From: Rhodospirillaceae bacterium
GTDB lineage: Bacteria > Pseudomonadota > Alphaproteobacteria > Rhodospirillales > UBA2165
Reading direction: 5' to 3'
NCBI GenBank assembly: GCA_018649725.1
Contig: JABIHH010000089.1
Coordinates: 1 to 53,604, forward strand
Length of the DNA stretch: 53,604 nt
The first letter of the stretch is position 1; each line of letters opens with the position of its first letter. Positions 8,339 to 16,392 of this stretch are shown one piece after another. The position numbers were made by a program, and so were the translations under genes. The notes under the pieces were generated by a model. That model made no database searches. It was not told the DNA's origin and saw nothing but the letters and a program-made list of their open reading frames with translations.

Positions 8339-9156
8339 CACTTGTATTTGCAGGCGCTTGCTCACATGCACCCGGGATTACCGGTCGGGCAGATCGCGCT
8401 GACCCAACTCAACGCAAGAATTTGCTCAATAATTTAGAGCGCATGCGCCAAGAGATTAAAGACAGTGGCGCCGAAGCTTTGGTCATTGTCGCTGCTGAAC
8501 ACTTTGCCAATTTCTTTATGAATAATATGCCGGCCTATTGCGTTGGTATGGCCGATTACTACGAAGGCCCCATTGAGGATGAAGAATGGCTGGCCATCAA
8601 AAAAACCCGCATCCCCGGAAATCCCGACCTTTCCGAGCGGCTGATAAAAACAATCCTCAACGATGTCGATGTGGCATATGCGCAAGAATGGAAATTTGAT
8701 CATGGCATCAGCGTTCCACTGAACTTTTTGACGCCGGATTACGACCTCGACATCATCCCGGTCAACATCAATTGCCAGGGACCGCCTTTAACACCGCTCA
8801 ACCGGGCTTATGAATTCGGTCGCGCGCTGCGCAAGGCTTGCGATGCCGTGCCGGAAAAAATCGCCATTGTCGGCACCGGCGGCATTTCCCATTGGCCCTG
8901 CACACCGGATTCTGGAAAGATTAATGAAGAGTTTGATCGTGAATTCCTTGACCATTTTCTGGCCAATGATAAGGCTGGCATGCTGTCTTTCAGCGATGAA
9001 GAAACCTATGAACGCGGCGGCCAGGGTGGCTTTGAGATCCGCACTTTCGTCGCTATTGCGGGGGCTTGCGAGGGCGCCAAGGGTGATCTTTGGTGCTATG
9101 AGCCGATCCCGATTTATGCCGTTGGCTGCACCGTCGCTAGTATGGAAGTTTTATAA
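8335..9156 (+). CDS. LigB-type catalytic subunit of class III extradiol ring-cleavage dioxygenase
   Basis: 273 residues. Expected iron ligands and base are present: H11 in GACSHAPG, H56 in VAAEHFANFF, E234 in GGFEIRT, and H186 in GTGGISHWP as the likely acid/base. FDHGISVPLNFL is also a LigB family mark. It opens a catechol-type ring between a hydroxylated and an adjacent carbon using Fe(II) and O2. In this operon the product must be a substrate for HpaE and HpaF, which suggests homoprotocatechuate (3,4-dihydroxyphenylacetate) or a related acid as substrate. Classical Hpa clusters use HpaD here instead, so a LigAB-type pair is unusual. Protocatechuate or gallate cannot be excluded. Confidence 0.85.
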   Translation: MTLVFAGACSHAPGITGRADRADPTQRKNLLNNLERMRQEIKDSGAEALVIVAAEHFANFFMNNMPAYCVGMADYYEGPIEDEEWLAIKKTRIPGNPDLSERLIKTILNDVDVAYAQEWKFDHGISVPLNFLTPDYDLDIIPVNINCQGPPLTPLNRAYEFGRALRKACDAVPEKIAIVGTGGISHWPCTPDSGKINEEFDREFLDHFLANDKAGMLSFSDEETYERGGQGGFEIRTFVAIAGACEGAKGDLWCYEPIPIYAVGCTVASMEVL

Positions 9157-9158
9157 AT

Positions 9159-9908
9159 ATGTCTGAAGATTTAACCGGTAAAATAGCTTTCGTCACCGGC
9201 GGCAGCAACGGCATCGGTGCTGCCACGGTGAGGCAGCTCGCCGAGGCTGGGGCCCAAGTCATTATTGGTTATAACAGCGGCAAAGAGCGCGCTGAAGCCT
9301 TGTTGAGCGAACTTCCAGGAGATGGGCATTCCGTTCAGCAACTGACCCTCGAAGACAGCGCGTCGGTCAAAGGCGCTTGCGATAACATTAAGGCTAATAA
9401 TTCCAAGCTTGATGTTCTGGTCAACTCAGCCGGCTTTACCAAGCCCATCCCGCATGATGATCTTGACGCACTTGATGATGAATTTCTAGACCACATGCTG
9501 ATCGCCAATGTGCGGGGGCCGTTTTCGGTTATCCGCGGATTGCGCCCCTTATTGGTCGCAGGCGGCGACAGCGTGATCGTCAACCTGTCTTCGGTATCGG
9601 GTTTTAAGGGCTCCGGCAGCAGCATTGCTTATGTTGCCTGCAAAGCGGCGATCGACACCATGAGCCTGGCTTTGGCCCGTGTATTGGGACCGGAAATTAG
9701 GGTTAACTGCGTCTCACCCGGGGCCGTCGCGACCGATTTTGTCGCCGGGCGTGATCGCGAAAAGCTCGAAAAACTTGCCGAGAGCTCGCCGCTCCAAAAA
9801 GTCGTGGACCCGGAGGACGTAGCGCTCGCGATTATGGCTTACGTCACCCATCTCAAACACTCCACCGGTGCACGCATGGTGGTTGATAGCGGTCGGTTCT
9901 TAAAATAA
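9159..9908 (+). CDS. SDR family NAD(P)-dependent oxidoreductase
   Basis: Classical short-chain dehydrogenase of 249 residues. The cofactor motif is TGGSNGIGAAT, followed by VNSAGF (NNAG equivalent) and a catalytic Ser in NLSSVSG. The Tyr-Lys pair is in YVACK, and RVNCVSPGAV closes the nucleotide site. It starts two bases after the LigB-like stop and ends the rightward operon, so it probably acts on an aromatic or ring-cleavage intermediate, for example reducing or oxidising a side-chain alcohol or ketone. The substrate is unknown. It is convergent with the hemerythrin gene. Confidence 0.82.
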   Translation: MSEDLTGKIAFVTGGSNGIGAATVRQLAEAGAQVIIGYNSGKERAEALLSELPGDGHSVQQLTLEDSASVKGACDNIKANNSKLDVLVNSAGFTKPIPHDDLDALDDEFLDHMLIANVRGPFSVIRGLRPLLVAGGDSVIVNLSSVSGFKGSGSSIAYVACKAAIDTMSLALARVLGPEIRVNCVSPGAVATDFVAGRDREKLEKLAESSPLQKVVDPEDVALAIMAYVTHLKHSTGARMVVDSGRFLK

Positions 9909-9929
9909 AGCGGGGTGGGCTACTTGCCC

Positions 9930-10322
9930 CTACTGTTTGTCTTCGCCATATTTTTTATAAGCCATATCGGCGACGAGGATATGAGTTTCCCACCAATCGG
10001 AAAGAAAAGGAACCAATTCATCGAGATTGGATTGGCTATCGTGGACGAACTGATTGCGAAGGCGAACCAGCTCGGCCTTCATTTCAACGTGGCGATCTCG
10101 GTGAGCGGGTAAATCCGGATAAGATATATCCGCCATATAATCTTCTTCTTTGGTAAAATGACCATCAACATATTCAAGGAGTTGATTTAGCAAAATGCTG
10201 ATAAAATCATCGGCGAAGCCATTTTTCTGGGCTTTTTTAACACGGTCAACAGCATTGAAAATGGTCATATGGTCGCGGTCGAGTTCTTCATCCCCAACGC
10301 TGTATTCGATTTTCCATTCCAT
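9930..10322 (-). CDS. Bacteriohemerythrin
   Basis: A 130-residue four-helix diiron O2-binding protein. All expected ligands are visible: H18 (DRDHM), H55 and E59 (HFTKEE), H74 and H78 (HRDRH), H114 and D119 (WETHILVAD). It is cytoplasmic, with no signal peptide. Such proteins store, deliver or sense oxygen. Lying next to an operon for O2-dependent ring cleavage may be meaningful, but it reads in the opposite direction and has its own upstream region, so a functional tie is only a guess. Confidence 0.92.
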   Translation of the reverse strand: MEWKIEYSVGDEELDRDHMTIFNAVDRVKKAQKNGFADDFISILLNQLLEYVDGHFTKEEDYMADISYPDLPAHRDRHVEMKAELVRLRNQFVHDSQSNLDELVPFLSDWWETHILVADMAYKKYGEDKQ

Positions 10323-10429
10323 ATCTGGCTCTCTCTAACAATAAACGAGAAATTCATGCTGTTACTTTAGCGAGCGGCAGATGGTCTCTCCTTGATCATG
10401 CTCAAGTTTTTTAACCGGAAATTCCAGCG

Positions 10430-10927
10430 CTAACCTTCCTCGATAATGGCTTCCACCTGATCTTTTTTCTGCTCCCCCCAGGACGTCTGGTTTTCACCTT
10501 TTTCGAATAAATGCCCATAACCACCCTTAGGATTTTTAAGAACTTCCCACCAATTGCCGTCCAAATCGACAATATAAAATGAATAGACATTATGCTGCAG
10601 GCCGGGCCGGGTCAGCTTTTTGATACCGTAGTCATCTTTGACGGCGGCAACTTTCTCATGCGCGGCATTGACCTCTTCTTCGGTTTCAAGATCAAAGCCA
10701 AAATGGCTGAATATACCAGCCGATACGTCACCATTGGTCTGAACGCAGACGATTGTCGTAGAACTATTGAGGCGCATCTGGAACGAGACTTTGCTGGTCT
10801 GAACGACTTCCAAACCGAGAACTTCCTCATAAAAGCGGCGCGATTCTGTCAGGTCTGCACATTCAACCGTGCCATGCGACAGGAAATTTAATTTGAGCAG
10901 AGGCTCTTTTTTTAATGCTTGGTCCAT
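10430..10927 (-). CDS. VOC-superfamily (glyoxalase/bleomycin resistance/dioxygenase fold) protein
   Basis: 165 residues with the beta-alpha-beta-beta-beta pattern of the vicinal oxygen chelate fold: LNFLSHGTVECADLTESRRFYEEV at the start and YSFYIVDLDGNWWEVL near the end. The first-module His (SHGTVE) and last-module Glu (WWEVL) are placed as metal ligands in this fold. A second His is in HFGFDLET and a further one in LQHNVYSF. It could be a type I extradiol dioxygenase-like enzyme, a lyase or an isomerase. It ends the leftward pair that starts with the EamA transporter (12 bases upstream), so the two may be co-expressed. Confidence 0.75.
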   Translation of the reverse strand: MDQALKKEPLLKLNFLSHGTVECADLTESRRFYEEVLGLEVVQTSKVSFQMRLNSSTTIVCVQTNGDVSAGIFSHFGFDLETEEEVNAAHEKVAAVKDDYGIKKLTRPGLQHNVYSFYIVDLDGNWWEVLKNPKGGYGHLFEKGENQTSWGEQKKDQVEAIIEEG

Positions 10928-10939
10928 TGTCCTAATCCT

Positions 10940-11893
10940 CTATTTTTCTTCCGCGTGGGTCACTTTTGGCTTTGATTTGGTGATCGCATAGACGCCCAGC
11001 ATAATAATCGCAAAGGCGACAAAATGGAATATCTCCAGACTTTCATCCAAAATGAAAATCGCCATAACGGTTATCGCGACGAGACGCAAATGCACGGTTC
11101 CGCTGGCCTTGTTCGCCCCCATCTTGCGATTGGTATAATTCCACAAACCCAAAGCCGCCACGGCAACAATAATCCCGGCCCAAAGCACCGCCATGATCGT
11201 CACCTGATTTAACTCCATTGGCCGATTAAAATTGGTCTCCCAAAAATAAAACGGCAATAACAATATGATCCCCAGAAATTGGATGGTATTGAGCGTCAAG
11301 ATTGCCGGCACGCCCGACGGTAATTTCCTGAGCAGCACGGCATAGAGAGAAAATCCGGTAACCGAGACAATCATCCATAGATCTCCAGGGTTCGGCTGAA
11401 GTTCAGCCAAGGAAGAAATTTCACCCCTGGTTATAATGAAGAGAACGCCAAAAATAGAGATGAAGGCGCCCACGATCTGGCCTTTGCTTACCAACTCCCG
11501 GTAGAGCAGCCATGAGAGCGCAAAAGTAAACACCGGCTGGACCGAAGAGACGATCGCGCCATTAATAGCGGTCGTATAATTGAGCGCGATATAGATGGTC
11601 GTATTGCCAAGAACGATGAGACAGAAGGCGCTACCTACATAGATGCGCCACTCTTTAATTATAAGCGGTCCAAATTGGCGGATGTATTTGACCGTAAAGG
11701 GAAGCACCACAAGCGTCGCAATAATCCAACGCCAAAAAGACAATCCAATCGGTGGCACGGCGCCATCAATCAACCGCGCCATAATCTGATTGCTGCCGAA
11801 AAGTATTTGCGAAATGATCAGGAGTGAAAACACCCACAGTAAGGGGCCGCCGCTCTCTGGATTTTCTGGTGCCGACACTTTCATACTGCTCAT
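10940..11893 (-). CDS. DMT-family transporter (EamA, ten TM)
   Basis: A 317-residue inner-membrane protein with about ten hydrophobic segments arranged as two EamA repeats. WRWIIATLVVLPF in the first repeat and the GVLFIITRGE, GVYAITK ends of the repeats are typical. Drug/metabolite transporters of this kind usually export amino acids or metabolites. It lies just upstream of the VOC protein gene in the same direction. The substrate is not evident. Confidence 0.85.
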   Translation of the reverse strand: MSSMKVSAPENPESGGPLLWVFSLLIISQILFGSNQIMARLIDGAVPPIGLSFWRWIIATLVVLPFTVKYIRQFGPLIIKEWRIYVGSAFCLIVLGNTTIYIALNYTTAINGAIVSSVQPVFTFALSWLLYRELVSKGQIVGAFISIFGVLFIITRGEISSLAELQPNPGDLWMIVSVTGFSLYAVLLRKLPSGVPAILTLNTIQFLGIILLLPFYFWETNFNRPMELNQVTIMAVLWAGIIVAVAALGLWNYTNRKMGANKASGTVHLRLVAITVMAIFILDESLEIFHFVAFAIIMLGVYAITKSKPKVTHAEEK

Positions 11894-11978
11894 ATAGCCA
11901 TACTTTGAAAAAAGACATTGTTTGATATTTGGAAATACATCCCTTAGTTTACCTCACCATTTTAAGGATATTTAAGCT

Positions 11979-12191
11979 ATGTCACAAATTTTACCGCAAC
12001 AAAAATTATTGTTGGAACTTTTGATCATGTCCGGTGATATCGGTATGTCCGATAGCGGTGAGCATGAAATACTGGATCGCACATTGCAGGAATGCGTCGA
12101 TGCAAATTGGGTAACACTATCTTCATTTGGTGCCGGATTTAACAAAGCCAGCATTACCGATGAAGGTCGCAAAGTCGCAAGCGCCACTTAA
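11979..12191 (+). CDS. Small hypothetical protein, possibly a truncated winged-helix fold
   Basis: 70 residues starting at the ATG at 11979, with AAGGAT about nine bases upstream. The sequence MSQILPQQKLLLELL, then EILDRTLQECVDANWVTLS and ASITDEGRKVA, has helix-helix-strand spacing. The closing I-T-D-E-G-R wing-like strand is often seen at the end of small winged-helix domains. No recognition helix is clear. It is read rightward between two leftward genes, convergent with egtD. I do not recognise a family; codon use is like the neighbours. Confidence 0.5.
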   Translation: MSQILPQQKLLLELLIMSGDIGMSDSGEHEILDRTLQECVDANWVTLSSFGAGFNKASITDEGRKVASAT

Positions 12192-12202
12192 GATCAATTT
12201 TC

Positions 12203-13183
12203 TCAAACCGCTCTCATATAATGAATGCTGAACAAATTGTCAGCATCGGTCCATGACTTGAGCGCCTCGAAACCTGATTGCCTAGCAAGGTCTTCAAAAT
12301 CAGCAATCGAATATTTATACGAATTTTCTGTATGAATGCTTTCACCCTTTTTAAAAGAAAAACTCTGCCCACCAAGCTCGACAGATTGATCGCGCTGACT
12401 GATCAAATGCATTTCAATCCGACCTGCCGCCTCGTTATAGAAGGCATCATGGGCAAAATTTGACACGTCTAGCTGGGCACCAAGTTCCCTTTTCATACGA
12501 TGCAATAGATTTAAATTAAAATTGGCCGTATATCCCGCTGCATCATTATAGGCGCGGTTCAGTATATCGACGTCTTTTTTCAAATCAACGCCGATCAACA
12601 GATAGCCCTCATCGCCAACCATATGGCGGACGCGCGCCAAAAATTGAACCGCCTCCTCCGGCGTCTGATTGCCGATTGTTGAGCCGGGAAAGAATGCCAA
12701 ACGGGGGGCATTTTCCAGCGAGGCCTGCTCGGGCCACTCAAGCGCATCAGAGAAATCTGCACAGATCGCCCCAACCCGGATATTAGGATAGTCTGCCGCA
12801 ATTTCTTTGACGGTATTAATCAAATGAGTTCGAGAAATGTCGATCGCTAGATATTCGGCAGGATCAGGCAGCGCTGATAACAGCGCTCTGATTTTTAAGC
12901 TCGAGCCACAGCCATACTCAACAGCAATAGAACCCGGCGCCACCAGAGCGTTGAGCTCCGCCTGAATATCTTCCATCAAAGCTATTTCGGTACGGGTGAC
13001 ATAATATTCCGGCGCTTCACAAATTTGGTCAAATATCTTGGAGCCTGCGGCATCATAGAAAAATTTTGGCGGTATGGATTTTTGCGGCAGCGCCAGGCCA
13101 GCCAGAGCTTCACCCAGAAAGTCATCCGTCTCGGGTTGGAGATCGACAAAATAGTCGATGCCGTCGATTTTTTCTTCGCTCAT
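12203..13183 (-). CDS. egtD: L-histidine N-alpha-methyltransferase (EgtD)
   Basis: 326-residue SAM-dependent methyltransferase that converts histidine to hercynine in ergothioneine synthesis. Family marks are KFFYDAAGSKIFDQICEAPEYYVTRTE at the start, VEYGCGSSLKIRALL as the SAM motif, FFPGSTIGNQTPEEA and LIGVDLKKD. The C-terminal HTENSYKY segment holds substrate-binding residues. In many bacteria egtB (the sulfoxide synthase) is adjacent, but here no egtB is in the window; the neighbours are a small hypothetical gene and an EamA transporter. The final steps may be encoded elsewhere, or the enzyme may belong to the ovothiol-like or hercynine-only branch. Confidence 0.9.
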   Translation of the reverse strand: MSEEKIDGIDYFVDLQPETDDFLGEALAGLALPQKSIPPKFFYDAAGSKIFDQICEAPEYYVTRTEIALMEDIQAELNALVAPGSIAVEYGCGSSLKIRALLSALPDPAEYLAIDISRTHLINTVKEIAADYPNIRVGAICADFSDALEWPEQASLENAPRLAFFPGSTIGNQTPEEAVQFLARVRHMVGDEGYLLIGVDLKKDVDILNRAYNDAAGYTANFNLNLLHRMKRELGAQLDVSNFAHDAFYNEAAGRIEMHLISQRDQSVELGGQSFSFKKGESIHTENSYKYSIADFEDLARQSGFEALKSWTDADNLFSIHYMRAV

Positions 13184-13287
13184 TGAAAGACCGGTCCCCG
13201 AGATGCAATTATCTTATTGATTTCTAGATTTCCCTGCCGCCTCCATCTTGTCAAGCAGAGGTCGCTGGGGAGCCTTCAAATAATCTT

Positions 13288-13350
13288 TACCGGATCCCCG
13301 GCACTTTTTCTACCGAGTCCCCCGACTCCTATTTTACCGGGTTCCCCGGC
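13288..13350. repeat. Three tandem 23-24 bp imperfect repeats, each self-complementary
   Basis: Copies begin at 13288 (TACCGGATCCCCGG), 13311 (TACCGAGTCCCCCGACTC) and 13335 (TACCGGGTTCCCCGG). Each can fold as a small hairpin, and the second copy keeps pairing through different bases (GAGTC/GACTC). The third copy covers the last codons and stop of the leftward EamA gene. It may act in termination or mRNA 3'-end protection; there is no U-run. Confidence 0.45.
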
Positions 13351-14227
13351 GGGCAAAATAAATTCCGGCAAGCACCACCAGACCACCTGATAGCTGCAAT
13401 GGGCTGAGGCTCTCATCAAACAGAAACCAGGCGATGATGGCTGCTAGGGCAGGCTGCAAAAGCAAGCCAACCGAGCCAAAGGCTGCTGGTAGATGAGCCA
13501 GCGCATAGGCAATCATACTTTGACCACCAGCATGAGAAATGAGAGCCAAGCCGGCCAGAACAGCCCAGCCAAACAAAGTTGGTGCAATAAAGCTTTCCCC
13601 AGACAATATGGTGATCGGCACCATTGCAATACACGTTACGAGGCCCGACCACGTCATCACTGTGGCAGTTGAGAAATTCGAGCGTAGCCTGCTAACCATC
13701 ATCAAATAAGCTGCATAGAACATCGCAGCCACCAAGCCATAGGCATCGCCAATAAGGTGATCGGCTTGAAAATCAAAGCTATCACCCAGCAAGAAGACGA
13801 CACCGAGCATAGCCAAAATCATGCCAAGCAGGAATGTCCTGGAAAATCTTTCACCAAAAAGAAAATAGCCGCCAAGCGTGATGAATATCGGCGCAAAATT
13901 TGCCAAAAGCGTCGAATTGGCGATTGAGGTCAGCTTGATTGACCAATGCCAAAAGGACATATCACCAGCAAAAAACACGCCAGCGAGCGCAAGATGGGCA
14001 TAATCTCTGAAATTGCTCGGCTGGCGGTGAACCGTGTCACTTTTTTTATCCTGGCTCATCCACACCCAAAGTACAGGCAGCGCAAAAAACATGCGATAAA
14101 AAGCCGTTGCACTTGGCCCAACTTCGCTGAGCCGTACAAAGATCGGTGCCAGTGAAATCGCCGCTGCCCCAAAAAGTAAAACTATAACGGCGCGCTGGCC
14201 GATTTTTTGTTGGTCAGATTTGGTCAT
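13334..14227 (-). CDS. DMT-family transporter (EamA, ten TM)
   Basis: 297-residue inner-membrane protein with about ten hydrophobic helices in two EamA repeats. FYRMFFALPVLWVW belongs to the first repeat, and GVVFLLGDSFDF and LVVLAGIYFARRG to the repeat ends. It begins 115 bases from the divergent N-formylglutamate amidohydrolase gene, sharing its upstream region. Its last codons overlap the third unit of the short tandem repeat. Substrate unknown; the family exports metabolites and amino acids. Confidence 0.85.
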   Translation of the reverse strand: MTKSDQQKIGQRAVIVLLFGAAAISLAPIFVRLSEVGPSATAFYRMFFALPVLWVWMSQDKKSDTVHRQPSNFRDYAHLALAGVFFAGDMSFWHWSIKLTSIANSTLLANFAPIFITLGGYFLFGERFSRTFLLGMILAMLGVVFLLGDSFDFQADHLIGDAYGLVAAMFYAAYLMMVSRLRSNFSTATVMTWSGLVTCIAMVPITILSGESFIAPTLFGWAVLAGLALISHAGGQSMIAYALAHLPAAFGSVGLLLQPALAAIIAWFLFDESLSPLQLSGGLVVLAGIYFARRGTR

Positions 14228-14342
14228 AGAGCCGGGTTATACAGTCCACAGGTGCTAACGGCTACATGGAAATTGTCCCACTACATATTGTATCAGGACA
14301 TTAGGGCTCGAAAGGCCAGGGAAAATTAATTACGTTACAGCC

Positions 14343-15128
14343 ATGACAAATGAAGCCTTTGAAAGTTTGAATTTGGATGGCCCAGCGCCCCTCCTCCTGA
14401 TCTGTGATCATGCCAGCAATCATGTGCCGGCCGAGCTAAACAATCTCGGCCTCACGCCTCAGCAGCTCAGCCAACATGTCGGCTGGGATATCGGAGCCGC
14501 CGCCCTCACGCGTGAAATATCAAAATCAATGGATGCCGCAGCGGTCTTGAGCGGCACCTCTCGCCTGGTCATAGATGCCAACCGACAACCGGGCGATGCC
14601 ACGGGCATTCCAGAAATTAGCGACGGCATCACTATTACTGGCAATCAGAATTTAAGCGAAGCCGATCAGATCGCGCGGACCGAGGCCTATTTCTGGCCTT
14701 ATCATCACGCGGTTGCTGATGCCATCGCCCATTTACGTAGACGCGAAACCACGCCGCAAAATATTCCAGCGATTTTCTCCATTCATACCTATACGCCGGA
14801 AGTTTCCGCCACAGATGCGCCGGCCCGGCCCTGGCAGGCGGGCGTATTATGGAACCGCGACCCGCGCATCGCCGAGCCATTAATCCATTTGCTGCGCACC
14901 CATCCGGATAATTTCGTTATCGGCGACAATGAGCCCTACTCCGGCAAGGAAGTTTATTACTCAGTCGATTTTCACGCCGGCGCTGCTGGACTGCCGCATG
15001 GTGCCATCGAAATCCGCCAAGATTTGGTAAGCTCTGAAAAAGGCGTCACCTATTGGGCTCGGATAATTTCAGAAATACTCAGCGAAATTCTAGCAACCGA
15101 AGAACTTCATGAGATCCGGCATTATTAA
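14343..15128 (+). CDS. N-formylglutamate amidohydrolase family protein
   Basis: 261-residue zinc-type amidohydrolase of the HutG/N-formylglutamate deformylase family. Motifs are LLICDHASNHVP near the start, SGTSRLVIDANRQPGD, AIFSIHTYTPE and GLPHGAIEIRQDLV at the end. The reaction in the type enzyme releases formate from N-formyl-L-glutamate in histidine breakdown. No other hut gene is near, so it may act on another N-acyl or N-formyl amino acid. A second, more divergent paralogue lies at 24551-25462. It is followed by gapR in the same direction. Confidence 0.82.
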   Translation: MTNEAFESLNLDGPAPLLLICDHASNHVPAELNNLGLTPQQLSQHVGWDIGAAALTREISKSMDAAAVLSGTSRLVIDANRQPGDATGIPEISDGITITGNQNLSEADQIARTEAYFWPYHHAVADAIAHLRRRETTPQNIPAIFSIHTYTPEVSATDAPARPWQAGVLWNRDPRIAEPLIHLLRTHPDNFVIGDNEPYSGKEVYYSVDFHAGAAGLPHGAIEIRQDLVSSEKGVTYWARIISEILSEILATEELHEIRHY

Positions 15129-15196
15129 GTTGCGGCGACCGGTTTTGCTCGCTAAATAACGATCAGAAAATAACACCACTTTAAGGGACGGATAGA

Positions 15197-15442
15197 ATGG
15201 TAGATGTCGGCGGAATAGCCAGCGAACGGCTGAGAACAATTATCGAGCGCGTCGAACGCCTCGAAGAAGAAAAAGCGGCCCTCGCCGAAGATATCAAAGA
15301 GATCTTCTCCGAAGCCAAAGCGGCCGGATTTGATGTAAAAATTCTCCGCCAGGTTATTCGCTTGCGTAAATTGGATAGCTCAGACCGCCAGGAACAAGAA
15401 GCCATTCTGGATCTCTACAAACGCGCTCTCGATATGGAATAG
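15197..15442 (+). CDS. gapR: GapR / DUF2312 family DNA-binding protein
   Basis: An 81-residue helical protein. The heptad coiled coil ERLRTIIERVERLEEEKAAL is followed by DIKEIFSEAKAAGFDVKILR and RQVIRLRKLD, which match the DUF2312 family. In Caulobacter, GapR forms clamps on overtwisted DNA ahead of polymerases and helps topoisomerases. Its presence supports an alphaproteobacterial origin for the window. It has AGGGACGG upstream and is convergent with the SDR gene at 15457. Confidence 0.93.
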   Translation: MVDVGGIASERLRTIIERVERLEEEKAALAEDIKEIFSEAKAAGFDVKILRQVIRLRKLDSSDRQEQEAILDLYKRALDME

Positions 15443-15456
15443 TTAAAAGCTTTTAC

Positions 15457-16155
15457 TTAAAAGCCTTCCGTCCACGGCCTTACTTCGATCTCCCAGCTCC
15501 ATGAAGATCTGTGCTGCATGTGCAGATGATAATATGTGTCGGCAATTGCGTCCGGCAACAGCCAACCATCATCTCCCCGCCCATCGATGCGATCTCGCTC
15601 CTCTGAGCGGATACCGCCATCAACCACCACATGAACAACGTGAATATTTTGTGGATGCAGTTCGCGGGCCATGCTTTGGGCCAGACCGCGCAGGCCAAAC
15701 TTACCCATTGCAAAGGTTGCTGATTTTGGAAATCCTTTAACGCCGGCAGACGCGCCGGTAAACATGATCGTACCGTGACCGGCCAGCAGCATTACTTTAG
15801 CCGCCTCCTGGCCGACCAAAAAACCTCCGTAACAGGTCGTCAAGATGGCTTCGCGCACCTCATCGGGATCAATCTCAGTAATCTCTCCCCGCACGCGGCG
15901 GCTGGCGTTAAAGACGACGACTTCGGGCACGCCAAGATCGGCGATAACAGATGAAAATAGCGCTTGGACACTGGCGGGATCGGCGGTGTCGCAGGTATAG
16001 GCCTGACCGTCCACTTCAGCGACCAAATCAGCTAATTTAGCAGTGTCTCTGGCGGCCAAAGCGACCTTCATACCTTCGCCAGAGAACTTTCTAGCGAGAG
16101 ACGCACTTAACCCCGCTCCAGCGCCGACAATTACTGCAATTTGCTGATCAGCCAT
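15457..16155 (-). CDS. SDR family protein with Phe in place of the catalytic Tyr
   Basis: 232 residues from the ATG at 16155, which has GGGAGA just upstream; a longer frame from 16224 adds an unlikely hydrophobic leader. The cofactor motif is VGAGAGLSASLARKF, and the expected NNAG is replaced by FNASRR. After the Ser of TGASAGVKG, the expected YxxxK is F-A-M-G-K in SATFAMGKFGLRG. The closing HVVHVVVDGGI is conserved in this subgroup. Lack of the Tyr argues that it is not a standard dehydrogenase. It may be a non-redox SDR or use another acid. Neighbours give no pathway. Confidence 0.78.
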   Translation of the reverse strand: MADQQIAVIVGAGAGLSASLARKFSGEGMKVALAARDTAKLADLVAEVDGQAYTCDTADPASVQALFSSVIADLGVPEVVVFNASRRVRGEITEIDPDEVREAILTTCYGGFLVGQEAAKVMLLAGHGTIMFTGASAGVKGFPKSATFAMGKFGLRGLAQSMARELHPQNIHVVHVVVDGGIRSEERDRIDGRGDDGWLLPDAIADTYYHLHMQHRSSWSWEIEVRPWTEGF

Positions 16156-16357
16156 GAAATTCTCCCAAATCAATAAAATTAACGAATTTAAATCAATAAC
16201 ATACGCCTTAAACCAAAGATTCAAGCATTTGTGACAAACATCACTGCCAATTTTTCGTGATCTATGCTATATTTCACACCATAATCAAAAGGTTGCTTTC
16301 CTTTACGCGAAAGTAACATCTGATCTGATAGAATATTAGATCGATAGAGATCGAGCG

Positions 16358-16373
16358 GGGATGCCAGCATCCC
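16358..16373 (+). promoter_or_regulatory. Hairpin in the leader of the flagellin-like gene
   Basis: GGGATGC (16358-16364) pairs perfectly with GCATCCC (16367-16373) around a two-base loop, ending nine bases before the ribosome site GGAGA (16383-16387) of the gene starting at 16393. The two-base loop would in practice open to four. Being so near the ribosome site it could modulate translation, as 5' leaders do for some alphaproteobacterial flagellins; this is inference. Confidence 0.35.
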
Positions 16374-16392
16374 TTTGAAAATGGAGACCAGA

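Noticed and set aside
15444..15455. Palindrome TAAAAGCTTTTA between gapR and the SDR gene
   Set aside because: AT-rich and short, in a convergent intergenic gap with no promoter to regulate.
16156..16224. N-terminal extension of the SDR gene suggesting a signal anchor
   Set aside because: The ATG at 16155 has a good ribosome site and begins exactly at the Rossmann-fold start.
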